Assembly (NCBI RefSeq): GCF_000340215.1
Contig: NW_006921536.1
Span: 4,157,664 to 4,221,663, forward strand
From: Pseudocercospora fijiensis CIRAD86
Taxonomy: Eukaryota; Ascomycota; Dothideomycetes; Mycosphaerellales; Mycosphaerellaceae
Length of the DNA: 64,000 nucleotides
Direction: 5' to 3'
Part shown: piece by piece, positions 13,408-23,601 of the stretch
Position numbering within the stretch: the stretch's first letter is position 1
How the letters are laid out: each line of letters opens with the position of its first letter
Notes under the pieces: generated by a model
Databases searched by the model: none
Seen by the model: the letters and a program-made list of their open reading frames with translations, nothing else
What the model was told of the DNA's origin: nothing
Translations under genes and position numbers: made by a program

Positions 13408-16400
13408 AGACCTAAATTGTATACTAAGCACTATTAAGATAGTAGCGCTAATGCTTAAAGGCTTCTACGATTGCTAAGAGCTCTTACTCGTAGGTCTTAT
13501 ATCGACGTTCTATATCGATTATCTTCTATAAAAAGAAGGCAATTAGGTGCTAGTAATAGTTATTATCTAATTGCTATAATATAATAGCCGATATAGCGAA
13601 CTATAAAGCGTTAGTCTCAATCCGGATCTATTTGCTTAGTACGAAATAGTGTAATAAGGGGACTTTAGTAAAGCGTTACTTTAGACCGTCGAAAGCGGCT
13701 TGTATTTTGTTAGTCTATCTAAACTCTCTAGAAGGGTTAGCCTTAGTTTTAGTAAGCTTAGTCAATAGCATTATATGCCTTAAATAGCCCTTAATAAAAG
13801 GGCGGTAGAAATTAGCGAAACCGAGGAACGATTAAAGCTCCTTAATAGACGTAGGAATAGGCTATTTAGTAATTGTTTTAATCCGATTAGTATTAGCCTT
13901 AATACTATTAGTTAATACGATAAAGCTAAGGAAGGCTACCTCCTTAGCAGCAAAGGTGCATTTAGAAGGCTTGCAATATAGTCTATAGGCTCGTAGGCGG
14001 TCGAGGACATTGCGTACTATAGCCTAGTGCTCTATAATATTAGGTAAATAGGTATAAACTAGGATGTTATCTAGGTAAACTATATAGAGGTAGTCTAGTA
14101 GGCCTAAAAGGGCCTAATTAATATAGGACTAGAATATTATAGGGGCGTTTGCTAGCCTAAATAGCATAACTAGGTACTTAAAATAGCTATAGCGAGTATA
14201 GAGGGCTGTTTTCTACTTATCGCCCTTACGAATACAAATACGATAGTACGTATCCTTAATGTCTAGTATAGTATAGAAACAGGCGCTAGAAAGGCGATCG
14301 AGGGTCTTATTAATAAGCGGAAGTAGGCAACGGTCTTTAGTAGTAACAGTATTAAGCCTATAATAATCGACATATAGGCGTAGGCTACTATCCTTCTTTA
14401 GTACGAATAGGATAGGTGCGCTAGTAGGGCTGTAACCTGTTACTATACCGAATGCGACCGTTAGCTAGGTTTTCCTCTAGGTACTTACGTAATATAGCAA
14501 GCTTACGCTTACTAACGTTATAGAGTAGCCCGAAAGGAACCTCTTTGCCTTCTATTATATTAATCTTATAATCCGTCTCTTTAAATATAGGCAATGTTGA
14601 TGCTAGGTAGTATTTAAATATATTAATATAGGTTTCTCGAATAGGCTCTAGTATACGAGCAAGCTAATTAGGGTCTATGCTATTAGGGGGCATAGGTTTA
14701 TTGTTATTACTACCGAGTAGGTCGGTAGTTAGATTAGAAGAGGCGGCAGGCGTTAAGTTGCCGATAAATAGGACCCTAATATCGTTAGGGCACTTACTAA
14801 CATCGATATATTTAATATCCTCTTTCCTAGCGATTCTAAATCGCTACTTCTAGATGCCTAAGTCTATAGCTATAGCGTAGTACTTAAGAATAGGGTTGCT
14901 AATAACAATATCGGATAGGAGGCTGTCTATATCTACTATATAGGCAGTAAAGTTTAGTAGGCGTTTATTGCTAAGGTCGTCTCTTAGGGCTATATAAACA
15001 TAGTAGGCTCTATAGGGTAAGTGCCGAGCGTTATTAAACTAAGCAAGGGTTAGTAGGTTAGTCCTAGGCAATTGTCGAAGGTCTAATTACTTAGCTAGGC
15101 GATAGTTAATAAGGGCGCTAACTAAATTTCCTAGATCTAGCGTAACCTTAGTTTTATAATTATTACTATATATATCCCCTACGAGACAGGTGCGTATAAT
15201 AGCTAGCACAATGTTAATAGTCTTACGCCGTACGAGGCTAATAGTTAGTGCGGCGCTTATTCTTTTTTCGGCTAATTAGAAGAGCTAATAGGGGTAGTAT
15301 TAGCGGCTAAAAGGTGTTTCTTATACTTAGCAGAAGCACAGTTAATCCGGGCCTAATCCCTAGGTTTGTCGTATTAGCCTAGTAGATAGCTAGTACTGTT
15401 ATAGTTAAAGCACTTCAATCCGGTTAGGAGATTGCCGTAGCTGTTGTTACTGCTATTATTAGCCGAGCGGTTAGCATTATAGGGATACGAGCCCCTTCTA
15501 CGACCCCTATCGCGGCCTCCTCTATATAGCCGCCGGCTACGGCCTCTTCTACGATCGTTGTTACTATTCCTATTATTAGTATTATTATCTTAGTAGGAAC
15601 CTTAGTTTCCTCCGCGAGTACTACGGTTACCGCGGTTAGTACTAGCTAGTCGGATCCTCGATTCTAGTCGTTACTAAAGCTAAAGAGCTCGTTTAGCTGT
15701 TTCTACTTCGACTATAAATTAAATGCGTGTTAGATTAGCTTATTTAAATATACGGCGACGGTCTAATTCGAGAATAAGCTCCTATCTAAGTTTTAGGCGT
15801 ATCTCGGAGATCTATATAGAATTAGTCTTAGCCGGAAGGTTATCTTCGAGGGTCTTTAAATAGGCCTTAAATAAGCGAGCCGATTAATTAGTCTTTTGCT
15901 TAGCTCGAAGGTATTAGTCTTAAGCGTATTGTTGCCTTAGTATAGGGTTTCTAAGGGTGTCTAGTATAATAGTTTTATAGGTTTGCTACTAAATAGCGGT
16001 CTAATTATCGAGGGAGTCAAAATAGTTATCCTAGGTACGCTTTAGGTCGCTATTAATATACTGTATAGCGTAGACAACTAATAAATAGTCGTCTAGAAGA
16101 GCCCTTAGTACATTTCGCTAGTTAAGCTTACAATTACGTATGTAATTATTGTATTGCTTGCGGCTAGAGCTATTAAATATAGTGCAGTCCTTAAGCTTAG
16201 CATCCTTCTTTTAGATAGGTAGTAAAGAAGGTCCTACTATTAGTTTAGTAGTAGTTGTCGAGGCTTCCTAAAGGCGGCGAAGCTCGAGGAGGTTATCCTT
16301 TAGCTATTATTCTTAGCGTAGGGCAGTAAGCCTGTTTTAAGTAGCTTCTTAAAGTCTCCCTACTAGTTAGGGGCTAAAGGCTAGTTAGCTATATCGTCGA

Positions 16401-16834
16401 TTAATAATGTTATTAAGAATGTCGTTAATAGGCAATTCTAGATTATTACCTAGAACTACAGGTTCTTTATTAATAGGCTCTATACTACTAGTATTGTTAT
16501 TACTAGCGCTACTAGCGGCGCCGCGGTTGTTATTAGTGTTTCGTAATAAACTAGCTATTATAATAAGGGGTAGTACTAATAATGTGTTATAGCCCCTTAT
16601 AGTGCGGATATAGCGGAATTAGTAGATATCGGTCTAGTACGATTAACTCGGTATAATAGGCCGTATAGAAGGCCTTGCTTAATAATTAGTACGGTTGTTT
16701 TTAGTAGAATAGTACGTATAGGTCCCGTTCTTTAGGCGTAATATAGTTAAATTAGTCTTGTTCGTAGCTATACTACTAAAAGCTTGAAATAAGAACTATC
16801 TAGCTACTACCCTTAAAGGGTAGATCGAATACTA
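13408..16834 (-). pseudogene. Element B gag-pol fragment, truncated in RNase H
   Basis: This is a second copy of the same family on the minus strand, with leader, gag, CCHC knuckle (about 15,370-15,420), protease, reverse transcriptase (about 14,200-14,520) and the first part of RNase H. It stops at the internal LTR. The catalytic box again reads Y-L-D-N (near 14,075). Integrase, chromodomain and 3' region are absent. It is full of stops. Confidence 0.8.
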
Positions 16835-17031
16835 TATAAGAAGGGTATGTTAGTAGGTAGATAGGGTAGTAGTAGGTATAGGTAGTATTCGATAAGGAGC
16901 TAGGAGGAGAGGGAGGAAAGCGGGCAAGTTAGCCTATTACTAAGCGCTAAGCCCTGCCTAAGGCATTAAGACCCTAGCTTTACTCGAGCCTAGTTACATA
17001 CTAATTACGTGCGACTTCTTTAGTCCTAATA
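16835..17031 (-). repeat. Proximal (5') LTR of the composite insertion
   Basis: This 197-bp LTR in minus orientation is followed on the plus strand by TCCGG, which pairs with CCCGG before the distal LTR. The same LTR occurs at 17,600-17,796 and 29,844-30,040 in the opposite orientation. Confidence 0.9.
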
Positions 17032-17036
17032 TCCGG

Positions 17037-17599
17037 CGCCGGTATATTATATCGGAGATAAAGTCTAGCTCGACCTAAGGAATTACTAAACCGATAGATC
17101 TAAGAAGAGCCTCGACTCGAAATATACTAAGTATACGGTCGAAGAAGTATTATTACTTATATTAGTATAACTCTCTAGAATACCTAGTAATATTTACCTA
17201 GTATTTTATACCGACCTTTTAAAACTAGCGAGTAGAGACCCCCTACTAGGATAGGAAATCGACGACGAATAGCCGGACCCTATNNNNNNNNNNNNNNNNN
17301 NNNNNNNNNNNNNNNNNNNNNNNNNNNNNNNNNNNNNNNNNNNNNNNNNNNNNNNNNNNNNNNNNNNNNNNNNNNNNNNNNNNNNNNNNNNNNNNNNNNN
17401 NNNNNNNNNNNNNNNNNNNNNNNNNNNNNNNNNNNNNNNNNNNNNNNNNNNNNNNNNNNNNNNNNNNNNNNNNNNNNNNNNNNNNNNNNNNNNNNNNNNN
17501 NNNNNNNNNNNNNNNNNNNNNNNNNNNNNNNNNNNNNNNNNNNNNNNNNNNNNNNNNNNNNNNNNNNNNNNTACCCTATATAGGGATCTCTAGACAATA
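17037..17599 (+). pseudogene. Element D pol, integrase tail and start of chromodomain, with assembly gap
   Basis: This continues the frame broken at 6367: the joined sequence reads on into A-P-V-Y-Y-I-G-D-K-V and L-D-L-R-N-Y, typical of the integrase C-terminal region of chromoviruses, then V-F-Y-T-D-L-L. After the N run, G-S-L-D-N lies in the expected place of the chromodomain W-E-x-x-x-N-I, and is interrupted by element C. The missing bases should hold the linker and the first half of the chromodomain. Confidence 0.75.
17284..17571. other. Assembly gap (288 N)
   Basis: This run of N lies inside element D pol, where the integrase tail should join the chromodomain. Any open frame drawn through it is artefactual. 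Confidence 0.99.
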
Positions 17600-17796
17600 T
17601 GTTAGGACTAAAGAGGTTATACGTAATTGGTATATAACCGGGCTCGAGTAAAGCTAGGGTCTTAATACCTTAGGTAGGGCTTGGCGCTTAGCAATAGGCT
17701 AACTTGCCTACCTTCCTCCCTCTCCTCCTAGCTCCTTATCGAATACTACTCGTACCTACGACTACCCTATCTACCTGCTAATATACCCTTCTTATA
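17600..17796 (+). repeat. 5' LTR of element C
   Basis: This 197-bp LTR keeps its terminal TG. Its end, CTTATA, is probably CTTACA before RIP. It is flanked by CAATA. Confidence 0.92.
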
Positions 17797-18259
17797 TAGT
17801 ATTCGATCTACCCTTTAAGGGCAGCAGCTAGATAGTTCTTATTTCAAGCTTTTAGCGGTATAGCTACGAATAAGACTAATCTAACTATATTGCGCCCGAA
17901 GAACGGGACCTATACGTACTATCCTATCGAAACAACCGTACTAATTATTAAGCAAGGCCTTCTATACGGCCTATTATACTAAGTCAATCGTACTAGACTA
18001 ATATCTACTAATTCCGCTATATCCGCATCTTAGGGGCTAATAATACATTATTAGTATTACCCCCTATTACAATAGCCGGCTTATTACGAAGTAACAACAA
18101 CCGTGCTACCGCTAGTAGCGCTAGCAATAACAACGCTAGTAGTATAGTGCCTACTACTAAAGTGCCTACTAAAGCACCTACTAAAGTGCCTCCTACCGAA
18201 GAGCCTACTATAGGACCTGCTAAAGAAGAACCTATAATTCTAGGTAACGACCTAGAATT
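17797..18259 (+). pseudogene. Element C leader and start of gag
   Basis: This is the leader after the 5' LTR and the N-terminal part of gag, collinear with the minus-strand copies A and B. A short C-C-T-A-C-T-rich repeat near 18,145-18,200 encodes P-T-K-x-P-like residues and is longer here than in A or B. The line breaks at GAATT where the Copia element entered and resumes at 23,597. Confidence 0.7.
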
Positions 18260-18386
18260 ACTTAATGTAACTGATGTTTTAGAAGAAGGACTAATCTACC
18301 TAGAAGTCCGAAGATGAAGTGTAGCAGTTGCAGCCTTAGGCATTAGGCACGCGATAGACCCTAACACCTAGACACACACTCTAAGT
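18260..18386 (-). repeat. 3' LTR of the Copia element
   Basis: This 127-bp LTR starts ACTTAATG and ends CTCTAAGT on the plus strand, so the termini are ACTTA/TAAGT rather than TG/CA. The bases just inside (18,387-18,395) read as a purine tract on the minus strand. Confidence 0.9.
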
Positions 18387-18539
18387 CACCCCCTTAGCAC
18401 GTGCATATCGCTATAGAATGAAACAAACACATTAGCTATTTAGTTGGCAAAGCAAACAGGGGTATTAGGTAAGCAGAAACAGGTAAACAAACTAGACTAC
18501 TCTTAGGTCAAACAGACAAAGCAAACAAAGGCCCTCCTT

Positions 18540-21500
18540 AGTATTTAGTAGCTAGCTTCGCAGCGTTCTTAATAGCGGCCTTGCAATCTACTAGGTTTAG
18601 CTGTTTAACAAAGCGGCCGTACTTAGTCTTGTTAAGCGGCTTAGTAAAGCCATCGGCTATCTAATTATATATACTAACCTATTAGACTATAATGGAACTA
18701 TTAGCAATCTTCTCTCGGATATAGTAGACTCGAGTATCTATATGCTTCGTACGGCTATTAATGCTAGTCGACTTAGTAATAGCAATAGCGGACTAATTGT
18801 CTTCGTAGAGCGTAACTAGAAGGATATAGCCCTTATAGCCAATTTCCTTTAATGAACGAGCTAAGGCAACTGCTTCCTTAGCCCCTATAGTGAGTTGGAT
18901 ATACTTAGCTTCAGTTAACGATAGCGTAATAAGCGTCTAGCGGCCGGACTTATACAACAGAGGTCCGCCTGCGATAGTGAAGTAGAAGCCGCCTATAGAG
19001 CGACGAGTAACTAGATTATCAGCCTATAAGGCGTTACAGTAACTAGCGAATTTGAGGTCGTTAGCCTCGTTCTAATTGCCTTGAAAGCGCATGCTACGAC
19101 TAAGGGTACCAACTAGGTACTCAATTAGCCAAAGGAGCGCGGTATAATACTCTTTAGTAGGGTTAGAGATGAATCGTAATAACAGGCCTATAGTGTAGCA
19201 AGCATTAGGTCGTGTAATCATAGCTAGCTACAGTGCCTTACTAACACCTTCTTAATACTAAGTCTTAAAGGCGGCACTAGCTATATAGCCCTTAGGTGCG
19301 CGTTAAATAGACGTCTTAATATAGCGAGGCGCTATTGGAGTAGCTAGACCGATACGGCCACGTATACTATATTTCTTACTAAGCCTATTTAGATAGGCAT
19401 CCTAAACGATATAGATAGTGCGTTAGTTGCGGTTACGGATAATCCGCATACCGAGATAGTAGTGAAGGTCGCCTAGCTCTCGTATATTAAAACGGTCCTT
19501 TAGTAACTGAGCTACTGCCTCTAGTGCTAATAGGCTGTAGGCGATAATAATTATATCATCGACGTAGATAACGATAATCGAGCCGCTAACGTGCTTGAAT
19601 ATACAGACGTCGGACATTATTAGAATGAAGTCTAGGCTCTTTAAGTACTTCCGAAGCTCTTTATACTATAGCATTAGTAACTGCTTTAGACTATATAGGG
19701 CCTTTAGCAATAGGCAAACTATGCCCTTGCTACTACGGTCTTTAAAGCTATGTAGCTGCTCGACGTAGATCTTATACTTATCCCCGATAAGCGCGTTAAG
19801 GAAGGCAGTTAGAATATCGTACTGCTTAGCCTCTAGGTTATAGTATGCAATTAGACTAAACAAGGCTCGAAGCGTGCAAGGCTTAGTAATAGCCGTATAG
19901 GTCTTATTATAATCCTGTCCTTCGACCTATATAAAGCTACGGACGACCTAACGAGCCTTAAACCGGCTAACCTTGCTATTAGCGTCACGCTTAATAGTAA
20001 ACACCTATCGGCTACGAACAACCTTGCGACCTTCTAGCACCTCTAACCGAGATACATACACCTATATATAGTTGTCGATTAGTGACTTGTATTTAGCCTT
20101 ACAGGCCTCCTTCTATTGTAGCTAGTATAGCGACTAAGTCGCCTCCTTGTAGCTCTTCGGAATAGGAATAGTGTCTTTAGGCTTATTAGACTGTTCGGCA
20201 ATATAGTAGGAGGCTATAAAGCCCTTTATATAGGCTATCGGCATATTAGCTAGTTGGCGGCGCGCCTTACGTTAAACACCGGCATTAGCTAGGTACCTAC
20301 GCAAGAGGTTACGAGCTGACTTGTTACTCCGGGTCTTGCGCGTAGAACGATTACTAACAGCCTTAGCAGGTCGCTCAAACTTAGGCAACTAGCCTAGCTC
20401 GCCCTTCTTAGCGTTTGGATTATATACTAGCTCTTCCTCGGCTAACTAAAAGCCATCTTCATTACTTAAAGCTAGTAGTTGAACGTCTAGAAGGTCGTTA
20501 TCGATTGGCAACGGATTAGCGACCTTATTAGCTATTTCCTATACAGGTTCGTCTAGAGGCTCTTCTTACTAGGCTAGAAGCTGCTAGACTACACTAGCGG
20601 CTTCCTATAGCGACGGTGCCTCGCTGCTTATAGAATTGAATAGAGCCGGCATAATAGACTCGAGTGTAACAAACTCGTTCTTAGCTAGGTCGTTAGGATT
20701 AGCGTACGGATTTATGCCCTCTAGAAGCGACAACTTGTCGTCCCCTAACTTAATAAACTAGACATCCTTCGAGGCAACAACCTTGTGTTCGTTAGATAAG
20801 TAGATTATGTATTTGCTAGAGTCTACTAAGTCCTTCGTATAACTAACTAGTTTGCTAAGCTTTCTACGAGCGTTAAACTTCTTGCTACGAGCTACACTGT
20901 AGTCGTAGATAATAGCAGTATAGCTATAAGCTCGAAGGTGCTATAGGCGTGGCTGTATTCGTAACTAATTAAGCTCCTTAGCGACAATAGTGTATAGGCT
21001 TCCTCTATTAGCGGTTAGCGTAATATTGAGGACCTATATAGCGGAGGCAATAGTATATAGCTATAGAGACTTTAGAAGGTTGGCCTGCAGCATCATCTTT
21101 CTCGCAGTCGTATATACGATATAATTGCTAACCTTAGCAAGGCCATTCTAAGTTAAAGAATAAGGAGCTGTAACCTATAGTACAATGCCCTAATTACGAG
21201 CCTAGCTTAATAGCTAATTTCCGCCGTATTTACCCCCTCTATCGAGGCGGTAGATTGGGATTAAGTAACTAGTCTGTATACGGATACGTACACGATAGTC
21301 CTTAATAGCTACTATAGCCCCTAACTTAAGCGTGCTAGTATATTCGTGTCGATAGCCTAACTTAGCGCATATAAATAGTGTGAAATAGCGCTCCTGCAAT
21401 AGACTAGGATTAGTAATAGTAACTACATCTATACAGACAATATAATAGATCGTAGATAGTCGTACGCGTAGCAGCCGATTGTATTCCTTATGTGATATAG

Positions 21501-23095
21501 CTATGCGATAGGCAATGCAGTTGCGGAAGTCCTTCTTAGCACTAGTAATAACAATCTGACCCTTAGATTCTATTCTTAGCAGCTTGCGGTGATGAATATA
21601 GCTATATCGTAGATGCTACTTATCTATAGTGCCTATAGGTACCCCCTTCTTCGATAGAAGGGCAACTACTTTACTATCTAGACTAGAGGTTAGTGTATAG
21701 AGGTAGGGAAGACTATTCTTACGGTATGTCTAAGCGATAGTGACCTTATTGCCCTCTACTATCGTAAATAGGATACGCTTATCATTTCGGTAGAAACAAC
21801 CCTTGTCGGCAAGCTTCTTAGTAGATAGAAGGTTAGCTACTAGACCTAGAACATATAGCGTATTAGACAGCTTTATGTTGCTAATACTACGCTTATTAAC
21901 AACCTTAGTCTAAGCTATACTAACTATCGTAGCGTGCTTCGTATTGCTACTAAACCGGACAGGAATGTAACAGCCTTTATATTTAATAAGCAATAAAGGA
22001 TCGTTAACTATATATATGCTAGTACCTAAGTCGACAACCTAATTAGTAGTACGAGTGCTAGCAGTGAGAGCCGTAGAAACCTGGTCGCTAATAGTGACTA
22101 TGGTGTTTGCAGTAAAGGCGTAATTGTAGCTTAGGTCTAATAACACCCCCGGGGTAGCATTAGCCGTATACAGCCCCTAAGCACTATTCTAACTAGATAG
22201 CGGTTGTTGCTGTTATTGCTGTGCAGTCAGTCTACGCTGCTGCTATTGCTGCTTCTTAGCCTTCTGCTTCTCGCGACGAAGACGGTCTTCCTCCTTTAGG
22301 TAAGGGTACTTAGTATAGCAGCGGTTAGAAGGGTGTGACCCCTAATAATAGGCGCACTTCTTACGGTTAGACTAATAACTATTCTGGTTGTTTCCACCAC
22401 GACTACGACTATTGTTGCTGTTTCCGCGGCTACTACGACCGCTACGGTTCGAGTTACCTCGACCGTTGCTATTGCTACCTTGCTATTATAGTTAGCGTTG
22501 AAGACCGAAGAAGCTATTGTATTAGGCCTAGTTCAGCTAAGCTACATTCTTATTAAGTAACGCGCTAATAATGTTGTTAAGGGTGCTGTTATTAATGGTA
22601 TATTCGGAGGCGCGCATCTACTCTCGGCGTATCTGTACGAAAGCCTCGTAGAATAGAGAGATCTACATAATAAACATATAGACAGCCTAGTATTAGCTAA
22701 TAGCTAATTTGGTATCCTTTAAGGCACTAAGCTTCTTCTTATAATTATTGTAGAACTTCTTAATGTCCTTGCTATTATACCGAAGGGTAATATATTCCTA
22801 GTAGAGCATAAATTTAGTAGACCTACCTTTACTAGTGTATTTCTTCTTAAGGAAGTCCTACACTTCCTAGGATATAGACAGACTAAGCAGTAATTGTTAA
22901 ATATTACTAACACAATTAGCAAAGATCTAGGTACGTACTATTTAATCTTTAGAGTCCTATTTATCTTAGCGGTCTTCAAACTCTTTAGAAGTCTTACTAG
23001 ATGCCTTAGTAAGGGGTCGCTAGCGGGTGCCCTATATATAGCGCTAGACCGACATACCTTTAAGGGCGCCTTTAGCGGCGTAGGCCTATACTAGA
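18540..23095 (-). pseudogene. Copia gag-pol polyprotein, interrupted
   Basis: On the minus strand from high to low coordinates: gag with a C-A-Y-x...S-H-P...C knuckle near 22,318-22,362, followed by a charged R-L-R-R-E-K-Q-K tail; integrase with D-R-G-G-K-Y-G-G near 21,220-21,400; reverse transcriptase with T-A-F-L-N-A and A-L-Y-S-L-K-Q (19,666-19,863), then Y-V-D-D-I and L-G-D-L-H-Y-Y-L-G (19,423-19,617); and RNase H with L-T-E-A-K-Y near 18,890-18,920. The Y-V-D-D catalytic box is intact. Several stops separate the open pieces, so it is not functional. Confidence 0.85.
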
Positions 23096-23451
23096 TAATT
23101 CTCCTTGTTCTTCAGCTTGGGAATGTTGCTTATATAAGCGTTGGATGTTGTTATAAAGGGAGCTATTACGGACAGCGACGGCGATATAGAAATGAGACTA
23201 TAGACTTGTCTTAAGGGGCGGCCGATAGGCGCGCCTACGTTATAGTGTAGCGGACAGCTAACACTAGTATAGCGGACAGCCAATACTAATAGTAACCGAC
23301 TCGAGTCTAACTAGCACCTACTAGAACACTCGAGGGCGGCGGCGGCGGCGACGATATTAGTGTCGGCGCAATTTTTAGTAACAAGCGCTATCTACGCAGC
23401 AGTCGGAGTAACTATTAGAATACGTAGTAAACGTGTTGTGTACGTTAGAAA

Positions 23452-23469
23452 CGCAGGGGGCTCATAACT
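23452..23469 (-). other. Putative primer-binding site of the Copia element (initiator-tRNA anticodon arm)
   Basis: Just inside the 5' LTR the minus strand reads AGTTATGAGCCCCCTGCG. Its complement contains CTCATAA in a CGCAGGG...CTCATAAC context. This resembles the anticodon arm of initiator tRNA-Met, the half-tRNA primer known for Drosophila copia. Two extra G residues compared with the yeast tRNA leave the match imperfect. Confidence 0.5.
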
Positions 23470-23596
23470 ACTTAATGTAACTAATGTTTTAGAAGAAGGA
23501 CTAATCTACCTAGAAGTCCGAAGATGAAGTGTAGCAGTTGCAGCCTTAGGCATTAGGCACGCGATAGACCCTAACACCTAGACACACACTCTAAGT
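23470..23596 (-). repeat. 5' LTR of the Copia element
   Basis: It is identical to the other LTR except for one G/A difference near its start. GAATT follows as target-site duplication. Confidence 0.9.
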
Positions 23597-23601
23597 GAAT
23601 T

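Larger units (their letters stand above)
6368..17031 (-). mobile_element. Composite Ty3/Gypsy insertion with three LTRs (elements A and B)
   Basis: This minus-strand insertion in element D has the target-site duplication CCCGG (6363-6367) and TCCGG (17,032-17,036, one C-to-T change). From its 5' end it holds: a 197-bp LTR, about 3.4 kb of internal sequence ending in RNase H (B), a second 197-bp LTR, a complete internal region (A), and a third LTR. Both parts are the same family as element C. A simple reading is that A inserted into B, and recombination between their 3' LTRs then removed the distal part of B. Confidence 0.82.
18260..23596 (-). mobile_element. Ty1/Copia retrotransposon nested in element C
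   Basis: This 5.34-kb element lies on the minus strand inside gag of element C, with the target-site duplication GAATT (18,255-18,259 and 23,597-23,601). Its LTRs are 127 bp and differ at one place, a TG-to-TA change. The domain order gag, integrase, reverse transcriptase, RNase H is that of Copia. It keeps more CpA/TpG than its host, so it is the youngest insertion, but its frame is already broken by stops. Confidence 0.9.

Noticed and set aside
17280..17597. 105-codon minus-strand frame across the gap
   Set aside because: It is made almost entirely of N codons.
22894..23283. Small frames on both strands near the 5' end of the Copia element
   Set aside because: They lie in the Copia leader and gag start and share no feature with known proteins.
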